Origin: Rhizobium tropici CIAT 899
GTDB lineage: Bacteria > Pseudomonadota > Alphaproteobacteria > Rhizobiales > Rhizobiaceae
Assembly (NCBI RefSeq): GCF_000330885.1
Contig: NC_020059.1
Span: 1,849,001-1,913,000, forward strand
Direction of reading: 5' to 3'
DNA length: 64,000 bases
The notes below the pieces were generated by a model. The model saw only the letters and a list, made by a program, of their open reading frames with translations, was not told the origin of the DNA and made no database searches. The first letter of the stretch is position 1, and each line of letters begins with the position of its first letter. Of the stretch, positions 18,146 through 26,226 are shown one piece after another. The position numbers and the translations under genes are program-made.

Positions 18146-19279
18146 TCACTCTACCGGCGGACCGACATAGCGCGCACGCGGCCGAATGAGCCTGCCGCTG
18201 GTGGCCTGCTCCATGGCATGCGCAAGCCAGCCGACCGTCCGCGCCAGCGCGAAAATGATCAACGGTGCATCCTCCGGGAGATGATAGGCGTGGGTCATCG
18301 CCGTCAGTGCGAAATCAACATTGACGCGCTCACCGACCAATTGCTCGCCGACATCGCGAACCCTGGCGAAGAGCGGAGGCAGTGTGAAGCAGCCAAGCAG
18401 CGCCTCGCCACGGATATCGACGTCAGGATAAAGCTGATGGCCGAAAGCCGGCAATGGCCGTCCTTCCGCCAGATAGCTGCGCACCGCTTCGTCCACTCCC
18501 GTCGTGGCCGCTCGCGCGATCAGCGTGCGCGCGCTCTGCCATGCGCCGCCATGCAGCGGACCCGTCAGCGTCGAAAGACCGGATAGGGTGGCCGCAGATA
18601 ATGTTGCGCCTGACGATGCCGTGATCCGCGCGGTGAAGGTCGAAGCGTTCAGCTCATGATCTGCAAGCAGGACGAAGCTACGGCGGATCACATCCTCGGC
18701 ATCCGGACGGTTCCAGGCAGTCGCGAGACGTCGATGCAGCGGCTGATCCCACGGGCCCGGAGCCAATGCTTCAGCCACCGTACCGAATACGCTTTCAGCT
18801 TCGTTTTGGAGGGCCGGAAGTGAGCGTCCGAGCGACGGCAGGTCGCCTGTTATGCGCTCGGCAAGCATGGAGAAAGCGCTATCCAGGGAGGGCGGCTTCC
18901 GCCGCGCGGCGTTTGGCTCGAATCGCAATGGCCGCTTCATGTCCCAAAGCAGCAGCGCGACATCTTCGAGGCTTGCGCTTTCGGCAAGCATCGCCGCATC
19001 CTGGCCGCGATAGAAAAGCCTGCCGTTCGAAACCGTGGACAGCGCCGATGGCAATACCGGATCGCCCCATTGAATGGCCTCGGCGGCCACCGCCTCCGTC
19101 TTGCGCCTTCCGGCATGGCGGGCGGCCAATCGCTTGACGTCATCGGCGAAATAAAGGCTGCGCCGCGTATCTGCGGGATCGGCTTTCGCACGAATGCGCC
19201 CGCGGCTGACATTGGCGTAGAGCGTCTGTGATTTCGTTCCCAGCAGGTTCAGCGCCTGCTCTGCCGTCAGCCAGCTCAT
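18146..19279 (-). CDS. Citrate synthase-family protein with N-terminal helix-turn-helix-like domain
   Basis: The protein has 377 residues. Residues 1-55 (LTAEQALNLLGTKSQTLYAN and YFADDVKRLAARH) resemble the MerR/excisionase DNA-binding fold. The remainder is a citrate synthase domain that keeps GPLHGG, AFGHQLYPDVD and VNVDFALT, the regions carrying the catalytic His, His and Asp. It is divergent from a second citrate synthase paralogue across an 84-bp gap with palindromes. The N-terminal fold suggests DNA or ligand sensing, but this is inference. It could act as a (methyl)citrate synthase, a regulator, or both. Confidence 0.85.
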   Translation of the reverse strand: MSWLTAEQALNLLGTKSQTLYANVSRGRIRAKADPADTRRSLYFADDVKRLAARHAGRRKTEAVAAEAIQWGDPVLPSALSTVSNGRLFYRGQDAAMLAESASLEDVALLLWDMKRPLRFEPNAARRKPPSLDSAFSMLAERITGDLPSLGRSLPALQNEAESVFGTVAEALAPGPWDQPLHRRLATAWNRPDAEDVIRRSFVLLADHELNASTFTARITASSGATLSAATLSGLSTLTGPLHGGAWQSARTLIARAATTGVDEAVRSYLAEGRPLPAFGHQLYPDVDIRGEALLGCFTLPPLFARVRDVGEQLVGERVNVDFALTAMTHAYHLPEDAPLIIFALARTVGWLAHAMEQATSGRLIRPRARYVGPPVE

Positions 19280-19308
19280 CGGTTCTCATATTGATCAATT
19301 GCATCAAG

Positions 19309-19320
19309 ATTGACGTCAAT
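19309..19320. promoter_or_regulatory. Perfect 12-bp palindrome between the citrate synthase genes
   Basis: ATTGACGTCAAT is a perfect palindrome near the middle of the 84-bp divergent region. It could be an operator for either gene. No protein is assigned to it. Confidence 0.4.
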
Positions 19321-19328
19321 AGGAATAG

Positions 19329-19345
19329 ATCCGATCTAATCGGAT
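19329..19345. promoter_or_regulatory. Perfect interrupted palindrome upstream of the citrate synthase gene
   Basis: ATCCGAT-CTA-ATCGGAT is a perfect 7-bp inverted repeat with a 3-bp centre, 19 nt before the start codon at 19364. A protein bound here would overlap or adjoin the promoter and ribosome binding site of the downstream gene. Confidence 0.45.
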
Positions 19346-19363
19346 AGTCAAAGGAGAACCGTA

Positions 19364-20452
19364 ATGAAAAGTGGTCTTGAAGATGTCATTGCCGCAGAAA
19401 CCAAGCTGTCCGACGTCGACGGCGCTGCCGGTCGCCTGATTATCCGCGGCGTGTCGCTCGATGATCTGGTGGCAACCAGCCGCTTCGAGGATGTTGCGGC
19501 ACTGCTGCTGGATGGCCTGTTTGACGAACATATCGATGCAGCTTCCATCCGAACTCAACTCGGCGCGGCTCGCGTTGCGCTTTTCCCGCATGTTGAGGCT
19601 GCCGATGCCGCTCTGCTCGCACTGCCGCCGGTGGATGCCGTGCGTGCCTTGCTGGCACGCGTGGCCGACGGCGAGGATTTCGCCACCGCGATCCGCCTGA
19701 TGGCGGCACCGGCCGTTTTCCTGCCGGCCATCTTGCGATTGCAGAAAGGCGAAGCACCGATAAGGCCGAATGCATCCTTGTCCCAATCCGGTGATATCCT
19801 GCGCATGTTGACGGGCCGGTTACCGACGGCAGAGCAGACGGCAGGTCTCGATGCCTATTTGGTGACGATTTCCGATCACGGCTTGAATGCGTCGACCTTC
19901 GCCTCCCGCGTCATCGCCTCGACCCAGGCCGGCCTGACCTCCTCCGTGCTTGCAGCAATCAGCGCCCTCAAGGGACCGCTGCATGGCGGCGCGCCCGGCC
20001 CTGTCCTTAATATGTTTGACGGTGTCGGAAAGCCCGAAAATGCACGTGCCTGGCTGTCGCAGGCGCTCGATCGTGGCGAGCGACTGATGGGCTTCGGCCA
20101 TCGCATTTACCGCGTCCGCGACCCGCGCGCGGATGCGCTGAAGACGGCATTAAAGCCGATCTTTGCCAGCGGACAGGCAGATGCCGGACGTATCGCCTTG
20201 GCGGAAGCGATCGAGACGGCGGCACTGGCGCTGTTGAAAGAGCGCAAGCCGGATCGGCCCTTGGACGTCAATGTCGAATATTACACCGCCCTGCTGCTCG
20301 ATGCCCTTGGCTTCCCCCGCAGCTCCTTCACCGGCGTCTTCGCGATCGGCCGCACGGTCGGCTGGATCGCCCACGCCCGCGAGCAGACGCTTGACGGACG
20401 TTTGATCCGCCCGCAATCGCGCTATGTCGGTCCACTGCCGAAGGCGGCATAA
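19364..20452 (+). CDS. Citrate synthase/methylcitrate synthase family protein
   Basis: This 362-residue protein condenses acetyl- or propionyl-CoA with oxaloacetate if active. It keeps GPLHGGAPGPV and MGFGHRIYRVRDPRAD with the two active-site histidines. The segment that normally holds the catalytic aspartate (NVDFYS in known enzymes) reads NVEYYT, an Asp-to-Glu change. The start follows AAAGGAG. It is divergent from the HTH-bearing paralogue, with which it may form a heteromer or an autoregulated pair. The housekeeping gltA is presumably elsewhere. Confidence 0.88.
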   Translation: MKSGLEDVIAAETKLSDVDGAAGRLIIRGVSLDDLVATSRFEDVAALLLDGLFDEHIDAASIRTQLGAARVALFPHVEAADAALLALPPVDAVRALLARVADGEDFATAIRLMAAPAVFLPAILRLQKGEAPIRPNASLSQSGDILRMLTGRLPTAEQTAGLDAYLVTISDHGLNASTFASRVIASTQAGLTSSVLAAISALKGPLHGGAPGPVLNMFDGVGKPENARAWLSQALDRGERLMGFGHRIYRVRDPRADALKTALKPIFASGQADAGRIALAEAIETAALALLKERKPDRPLDVNVEYYTALLLDALGFPRSSFTGVFAIGRTVGWIAHAREQTLDGRLIRPQSRYVGPLPKAA

Positions 20453-20475
20453 GTCAGTCTATCGGAAGACGGAAC

Positions 20476-21351
20476 TTAGGCGGCCGCGGATTGGCGCGGC
20501 CGCATCATGCCCTCGCGGATATGGCGGGCAAGCTCTAACGCTTGCGGTGTCGCGCCACTTTTCGGCAAATGCAGATTGATCGAAAAGACCGGCAATTCGG
20601 GCAGACCCTGCTCGACGGGGAGAATATCGAGATCAGCCGGAACGGTCGAAGCGAGCCAGGCGGTGATAGCCAGATCCGTGCGCACCGTCGCCGTGGTCGC
20701 CTCGATATTGCCGTTCTCAAAGACCGTCCGCCAGCGCAACCCATCCTTGCTGAGTGCGGCAAAGACCGACGATCGGAAGGCACAGGTATCGGCAACCATC
20801 GAGATCGGCAGCGGCACCTTGCGATAAGCGTTGCCGCCCTTCGCTCCGACCCAGACGAGCCGCTCCACAGCAAGGCATTCGGCTTGCGACGTGCCATATG
20901 GTTCCTCCGCCACACAGAGGTCGACGGTTCCCTTCCCCAGCTCTTCCAGCAGTTCCGGCGACGATGCGCAGACCAGCGAAATCTCCACCTGCGGATGGCG
21001 CTCGGCATAGGATTTCAGCACGGGCGCCAGCGTCGCTCCAACAAGGTCATAGGGAACGCCGAGCCGGACGCCGCCGCGAACCGTGCTTTCCGTCATGTCG
21101 TCCCAGATCTCGTCGTTCAACGCCAATAGGCGGCGGGCATTGCCGCGCAGGCGTTCACCGGCCTCCGTCAGCCGCAATCCGCGTCTGTCCCGTTCGAACA
21201 GAGCGCAGCCGAGCATGTCCTCCAACCGCTTGATCTGCTGGCTGACGGCGCCCTGGGTCATATGCAGCATATTGGCTGCAATCGTCATGCTCCCTTGGTC
21301 GGCAACCGTGGCGAAGGTTCTGATGAGGGCAATATCAAAGTTTCGGATCAT
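20476..21351 (-). CDS. LysR-family transcriptional regulator
   Basis: This 291-residue regulator has an N-terminal winged helix-turn-helix (FDIALIRTFATVADQGSM, then AANMLHMTQGAVSQQIKRLE) and a two-lobed periplasmic-binding-type effector domain from about residue 90. It is divergent from the LysE-type exporter gene at 21449, and LysR proteins often control such an adjacent gene in response to its substrate. The ATG at 21351 is preferred over the upstream ATG at 21387 because it begins the conserved domain. It is convergent with the citrate synthase gene. Confidence 0.92.
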   Translation of the reverse strand: MIRNFDIALIRTFATVADQGSMTIAANMLHMTQGAVSQQIKRLEDMLGCALFERDRRGLRLTEAGERLRGNARRLLALNDEIWDDMTESTVRGGVRLGVPYDLVGATLAPVLKSYAERHPQVEISLVCASSPELLEELGKGTVDLCVAEEPYGTSQAECLAVERLVWVGAKGGNAYRKVPLPISMVADTCAFRSSVFAALSKDGLRWRTVFENGNIEATTATVRTDLAITAWLASTVPADLDILPVEQGLPELPVFSINLHLPKSGATPQALELARHIREGMMRPRQSAAA

Positions 21352-21448
21352 GCAGGCATTATAATTGCTAATGCATCGATCCTTCAATATTCGATTTCAT
21401 GATGCTGGAGCCGCGTCTAAGCCTTTTTCAATTAGAGAAAGGCCGGAT

Positions 21449-22048
21449 ATGACGATCGAACCCTTGCTGCCGCTGGTACTCTTCGCATTGGTTTCCACCA
21501 TAACGCCGGGCGGTGCGACCACGCTCGCGACTGCGTCCGGTGCGCATTTCGGTTTCCGCCGCTCGATACCTGTCATGGGCGGCTTTGCCTTCGGCCTGGG
21601 CTCCATGGCCGGTGCGGCGGCGGCTGGGCTGGGTGGCGTTTTGATGGCCTTGCCAATATTGCAAATTGCCATGAAGACGCTGGGCTCGCTCTATTTGATC
21701 TGGCTTGCTATTCGAATCGGCAGAAGCGGCCAGCCGCACGAGGCGGCGCAGATGGTGAGGCCGACAGGCTTCCTTGCCGGCGTCTGGATGCTCTGGCACA
21801 ATCCCAAGGGTTGGGCGATGACAATGGGCGCTGCCGCCTCCTTTGCCGCGCTGGCGGATAGTCCGGCCAGACTTGCATTCCTACTTGGCGTGACCTTCTG
21901 CCTTATCGCCGCTTTCTCTTTGGCGGTTTGGTGCGCTCTGGGGCAAATGCTCGGACATCTCTTGAAAACGGCCTGGCAATGGCGAGCACTCAACATTTCT
22001 CTCGCTTGCCTCCTCGTGATTTCAATCGTTCCCATGTGGTACGAATAA
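21449..22048 (+). CDS. LysE/RhtB-family amino-acid exporter
   Basis: This 199-residue membrane protein has about six hydrophobic helices. The N-terminal motif TITPGGATTLATASGAHFGF corresponds to the conserved TPGP region of LysE/RhtB exporters, and WMLWHNPKGW matches the conserved central loop. Such proteins release basic amino acids, homoserine or threonine. The ATG at 21449 follows AAAGG; upstream in-frame residues are not membrane-like. The divergent LysR gene is its likely regulator. Confidence 0.9.
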   Translation: MTIEPLLPLVLFALVSTITPGGATTLATASGAHFGFRRSIPVMGGFAFGLGSMAGAAAAGLGGVLMALPILQIAMKTLGSLYLIWLAIRIGRSGQPHEAAQMVRPTGFLAGVWMLWHNPKGWAMTMGAAASFAALADSPARLAFLLGVTFCLIAAFSLAVWCALGQMLGHLLKTAWQWRALNISLACLLVISIVPMWYE

Positions 22049-22067
22049 GACCCGCTGAGATCTCGGA

Positions 22068-23927
22068 TCACGGCCGACCGCGCCAAAGCCATATTGTCAA
22101 AGAACCGGCGCGGCCACGCAGGCTTGTTTCGATCGGGCCGTTGAGGTGCCCCTCTTTGAAGGGAGTGCTGTCGCGACCCGCCGCAAGCAAGAGGTCGGCG
22201 CTGATGGCAGCCTCCGCATGGTGACCTGCGGCAACCTCCATCAAGCGACTGGCAACGTTGACCGTATCACCCGTCGCAGTGATCTGTTGACGATCGCCGC
22301 CGCCGAGCCGCGAGGCGACGATGGTGCCGAAATGAGCGCCGATCTTGAAACCGATTCGCGAGGTTATTCCCTGCGGCAGTGCCGAGAGCCAGTCTCTCAT
22401 GCGGTGCGCCAGGCGAATGCAACAATGCGCTGCATTGGCAGGATCGGCAGGCTTGGGATGCGGCAGGCCGAAAAGGATCATGGCGCCGTCACCCATGAAG
22501 CTGGTAATGGCACCGCCGGATGCAGTGACTTCTTCGTCGACGAGATTGTAGAAGCCGTTCAGCAGTTCACGCACGGCGGTCGGGCCGATCGATTCGCTAA
22601 GGCCGGTGAAGCCATTGATATCGATGAAGACGACGGCCGCCTCCTGATGTACCGGCTCTGCGAGAAGGCCGGGATCGCGCGCAAGATGCTCGGCCAGACC
22701 AGGCGCCTGGATGCGCTGCAGCAGCTGGCTTTGCTCGGCGAAGCGGGTGGCACGTCTGCGGTCGAGCCAAAGCTGGATCGCGCCAAACAGCAGCGCCGGC
22801 GGGACAGTTGCCGCAATCGGAAGGGCGGCGCTTAGCCAAATTCCGTGCTTGAAGGTGCTGACGTTGACGGCAAACCAAAGGAGGACGACGCCCAGCACCG
22901 TGATCAGGCCTATGGTGCTGCGCCGCCATGAAAGAAGGCTGACAACGGCAATCGGCAGGCCGACGGCGAAATAAAGGTCGATAAAACGGACGTTGCGGTC
23001 GCGTACCAGGCCATCCCCCGCAATCAGATGCGTGATCGAGGTCGCGATAACCTCGACACCGGGCAGAACAGGATCGAACGGCGTCGGAAAGACATCTCCT
23101 CCCCCCGTAACGGTCGCGCCGATAACGACGACATGGTCCCTGATCGCGGCTTCAGGCAACTGGCCGCTCAGCGCCGCGCTGGCGCTGATGGTGCGGATCG
23201 TTCCGCGCGGACCGTAGAACGAGAGCGGCATGAGATAGCCGGCGTCGGTATGGATGGAGCGGTCGCCGATCTTGATATGGTCGGAAAGAACAGTCGTCTG
23301 CTCGCCGCTTGCGGCGGAAACCACGCGCAGCGAAAAGGATGGCTCGATCCGTTCGCCGCTGCGAAACAGCATCGGAACGAAACGCGGCGTGCCCGCCTTG
23401 TCGGTCTGCAGATTGACGATCCCATAGCTTGCGGCATCGGCGAACCGCTGCTGCGGCTCGAGGAATTGCAACGCGCTGGGCACGCGGGCGAGAGGCTCGT
23501 TGCTGTTGTCGACAACGCGCTGGCGGCTTTCGGGAAAGATGCTGGCTGCGGCCAGCACGACCTTGGTTCGCTTGAGTGATTGCTCCAACGCCGCATCGCC
23601 GGCTTCGTCACCGGGATCGACCAGAAGCACGTCGAGGGCGATGGCTTTGGGTCCCTGGGCGGCGATGGCATCAACGATCCTGGCAAGCGTGGCGCGCGGC
23701 AAGGGATAGCGCCCGGCCACTCGCGAGGTCTCATCGTCGATGGCGACGATCGTGACGAGATCGGGCGGTTGGCTATGGCCCCCGAGCGTATTGCGGAGAT
23801 TTGTAAGCGTTGCTTCCGCGCCGTCGATGAAGGGAATGTCGCCGCGCAGGTGCGCAATGCCAAGACCCAGGCTCCAGGCGACAGTCAAGAGAAGCGCAAT
23901 CAGCGTTTGCAGCGATGGTCTGCGCAT
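22068..23927 (-). CDS. CHASE2-domain adenylate/guanylate cyclase (class III)
   Basis: This 619-residue membrane signalling enzyme has an N-terminal helix, an extracytoplasmic CHASE2 sensor (about residues 30-310, DLVTIVAIDDETSRVAGRYP), three membrane helices (about 315-395) and a class III cyclase domain (about 430-580). The metal-binding aspartates lie in VVFIDINGFTGLSE and FMGDGAMILFG, and GDTVNVASRLMEVA completes the active site, so it should be catalytic. It starts 12 nt after a FecR-domain gene on the same strand. Whether the product is cAMP or cGMP cannot be told here. Confidence 0.93.
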   Translation of the reverse strand: MRRPSLQTLIALLLTVAWSLGLGIAHLRGDIPFIDGAEATLTNLRNTLGGHSQPPDLVTIVAIDDETSRVAGRYPLPRATLARIVDAIAAQGPKAIALDVLLVDPGDEAGDAALEQSLKRTKVVLAAASIFPESRQRVVDNSNEPLARVPSALQFLEPQQRFADAASYGIVNLQTDKAGTPRFVPMLFRSGERIEPSFSLRVVSAASGEQTTVLSDHIKIGDRSIHTDAGYLMPLSFYGPRGTIRTISASAALSGQLPEAAIRDHVVVIGATVTGGGDVFPTPFDPVLPGVEVIATSITHLIAGDGLVRDRNVRFIDLYFAVGLPIAVVSLLSWRRSTIGLITVLGVVLLWFAVNVSTFKHGIWLSAALPIAATVPPALLFGAIQLWLDRRRATRFAEQSQLLQRIQAPGLAEHLARDPGLLAEPVHQEAAVVFIDINGFTGLSESIGPTAVRELLNGFYNLVDEEVTASGGAITSFMGDGAMILFGLPHPKPADPANAAHCCIRLAHRMRDWLSALPQGITSRIGFKIGAHFGTIVASRLGGGDRQQITATGDTVNVASRLMEVAAGHHAEAAISADLLLAAGRDSTPFKEGHLNGPIETSLRGRAGSLTIWLWRGRP

Positions 23928-23939
23928 GGCGTCGGGATC

Positions 23940-24473
23940 TCACTGGCCGAGGCGTGCCATCAAGGCGTTTATGCGCGGCTGTCCCCACGGATTGACACGC
24001 AAGGCAGAGCGGGTGCGATCCACATCGACGCCTTGCCCTTGCCCGAGCGTCACCCCCTGCTCGGTCGATACCTTGTTAACCGCAACACGGCCGCGCAACA
24101 CGAGCACGGATGTCTTGCCACGTTGCGCGTCGACGGCCCATCGCGTGCCGCGGACGGCAGCGATCGCCTGCGGCGTTACAACTTCGAATCCACCCTGAAC
24201 ACGGCTACTGTCCACATCGACCAAGGCCGCCTTGCTATCGAGCACGATAGCATCCACCCGGCCATCCCGATTTCGATCAGCAAGGTGGAAATGCGCCCCG
24301 CGCTCGACGGTGATGCTAAGCCCAGGCTGACAATTCAAAGTTCGGCGTTCGGTGCTGACGGTCGGCTGCAGCGGGCAATTCGTGACACCTTGCGCGAAAG
24401 CTGTGCCGGCGCCGATGACGAACAGGATGCCTGCCGTCAGTCCTAGGCTGCGAATACTGCTTGCATGGATCAT
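23940..24473 (-). CDS. Exported FecR-domain protein
   Basis: This 177-residue protein has a signal peptide (SLGLTAGILFVIGAGTAFAQ, about residues 9-28) and a FecR domain (VTPQAIAAVRGTRWAVDAQ, then VLVLRGRVAVN). FecR domains usually act as periplasmic sensors that pass signals to a membrane partner; in CHASE2 operons the partner is the cyclase. The downstream CHASE2 cyclase follows after 12 nt, so the two are probably translated together and work as a sensor pair. No iron-uptake sigma factor is nearby. Confidence 0.88.
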   Translation of the reverse strand: MIHASSIRSLGLTAGILFVIGAGTAFAQGVTNCPLQPTVSTERRTLNCQPGLSITVERGAHFHLADRNRDGRVDAIVLDSKAALVDVDSSRVQGGFEVVTPQAIAAVRGTRWAVDAQRGKTSVLVLRGRVAVNKVSTEQGVTLGQGQGVDVDRTRSALRVNPWGQPRINALMARLGQ

Positions 24474-24559
24474 GGTGGTGGCCCCTCATCGCATATAACT
24501 GGAGCCGCGGACGACGATGTCCAGTCAAAACATGCTCGATCCCCGGGCGCAATGATGCG

Positions 24560-25609
24560 TCATGAGCGATTGATCTGCAAGTTGTCGTAGCCTCCGGCTT
24601 TATAGAGCACCGTCGAAACCAGCCAGCTCAAAAGGAAAATGCCGACGACGGCGAAGCCGAAATTGGCGAGATTGTCATTAAGTTCGCCGATGAAGCTCCA
24701 GAAGCCGCCTTCGAGGCCGAGTTTGTCGGCGATGAGCCCCAAAGCCTCGATGCCGCCGATGAAGACGGCGACGACGACCGAAGCCGCGGTAATGGTCAGA
24801 TTGTACCAGAGCTTGCGCACCGGCTTGACGAAGGCCCAGCCATAGGCGCCTGTCATCAGCGTGCTGTCGAGAGTGTCCATCAGCGACATGCCGGCGGTAA
24901 ATAGCGCCGGAAAGACGAGTATGGTCCAGAAGGACATGCCCTGCGCGGCTTGAGCGGCGGAAATCCCTAGGAGCCCGATTTCCGTTGCGGTATCGAAGCC
25001 GAGGCCGAAAAGGAAGCCGATCGGATACATGTGCCAGGAGCGGGTTACGACCTTGAACATGGGCCGGAAGATGCGCGCCAGGAAGCCGCCGCCGGCAAGC
25101 AGCGTATCGAGATCTTCCTCGGCGATCCGCTCACCCCTCTGCGCTCTTCTGAAGGCCGACCACACGCCCTTCAGGACGAGGAGATTGGCCATACCGATCA
25201 GCAGCAGAAAAACAGCCGAAACCGTCGTACCGATGACGCCGCCGATATCATGGAACGAATCGAGCTGGCTCTGCATGGCAGCTGCCGTCGCGGCAATCAG
25301 GATCGAGGCGATTACGACGATAGAGGAATGACCGAGCGAGAAGAAAAAGCCGACGGCATAGGGCTGCTTCTTTTCCTGAATGAGCTTGCGCACGACATTG
25401 TCGATGGCGGCGATGTGATCGGCATCGAAAGCGTGGCGTAGGCCGAACATATAGGCAAGAAGCGCAATGCCAAGCAAAGACGGGCGGTCTGCAAAGGCGA
25501 CCCAGGCCCAGATCCAAGCGGCAATATTGAAAGCGATCAGCAGCGCGAAGGTGAAGGCGATCTTCGCTCTCGGCTTTTCCGCGCGATCGTCAAATGGATT
25601 GAGAATCAT
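24560..25609 (-). CDS. NiCoT-family nickel/cobalt transporter (HoxN/NixA type)
   Basis: This 349-residue permease has eight predicted membrane helices. The signature in helix II, RHAFDADHIAAIDN, and the second signature LGFDTATEIGLL mark the NiCoT family, which takes up Ni2+ or Co2+ with high affinity. It would supply metal for urease, hydrogenase or cobalamin. The ATG at 25609 begins the usual short tail. No cobalamin riboswitch or NikR-type palindrome is seen upstream, so the preferred metal is undecided. Confidence 0.93.
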   Translation of the reverse strand: MILNPFDDRAEKPRAKIAFTFALLIAFNIAAWIWAWVAFADRPSLLGIALLAYMFGLRHAFDADHIAAIDNVVRKLIQEKKQPYAVGFFFSLGHSSIVVIASILIAATAAAMQSQLDSFHDIGGVIGTTVSAVFLLLIGMANLLVLKGVWSAFRRAQRGERIAEEDLDTLLAGGGFLARIFRPMFKVVTRSWHMYPIGFLFGLGFDTATEIGLLGISAAQAAQGMSFWTILVFPALFTAGMSLMDTLDSTLMTGAYGWAFVKPVRKLWYNLTITAASVVVAVFIGGIEALGLIADKLGLEGGFWSFIGELNDNLANFGFAVVGIFLLSWLVSTVLYKAGGYDNLQINRS

Positions 25610-25747
25610 ACTTTTGTTCCCGTTATGCTTACTCGCAGATTGCCACGGAAACGAATGCGGCGCGACAGTCAAATGACGTAGATGCCGAAGTTTTTCGCAG
25701 TGTCGTAAAAATGGGCAGACCCGGCATATGCCAGCCTGCCCTCGCGT

Positions 25748-26140
25748 TCAGCCCTTCTCGAACGGATAACCTTCATCGGCCCAGCCGGTCATGCCGCCGA
25801 TCATGACCTTCACGCGCTTGCCGAGCGTGCCCAGGCGCCAAGCAGCCTTGTCAGTGCCATTGCAATGCGGCCCGGCGCAATAGACGACGAACAGGGTATC
25901 GTCTGGCCATTCCGCCATCTTCCTCGCGGTCATCTTGCCATGCGGCAGATTGATCGCAGCCGGGATATGCTTCTCCTGGAACATGGCAGGGCCGCGGACA
26001 TCGAGCAGGACGAAGTCGACATTGCCTGACTTCATGGACTGGTGGACGTCGGAGCAATCGGTTTCGAAGCCAAGCCTCTTGGCATAGTGCTCGGCGACGA
26101 GACTGGGATCTGCGGTTGGGATTTCACTGACTAGCGACAT
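25748..26140 (-). CDS. Single-domain rhodanese (sulfurtransferase) protein
   Basis: The protein has 130 residues. The active-site loop VVYCAGPHCNGTDKAAW contains the catalytic cysteine, and VLLDVRGPAMFQEKHIPAAI is the usual CH2-like element. It would transfer sulfane sulfur to a thiol acceptor or serve in sulfur or redox signalling. It is divergent from a GlxA/FtrA-like regulator 87 nt away, a likely regulator-target pair. The ATG at 26140 is preferred over upstream in-frame starts because the conserved region begins there. Confidence 0.9.
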   Translation of the reverse strand: MSLVSEIPTADPSLVAEHYAKRLGFETDCSDVHQSMKSGNVDFVLLDVRGPAMFQEKHIPAAINLPHGKMTARKMAEWPDDTLFVVYCAGPHCNGTDKAAWRLGTLGKRVKVMIGGMTGWADEGYPFEKG

Positions 26141-26226
26141 GGAACGCTCCTTCTTTGCTTCGGTGCATTCATGCCTGAGGGATCCCGTGGTTGAAATTGG
26201 CCGAAATGCCATATAACGTTAATATC

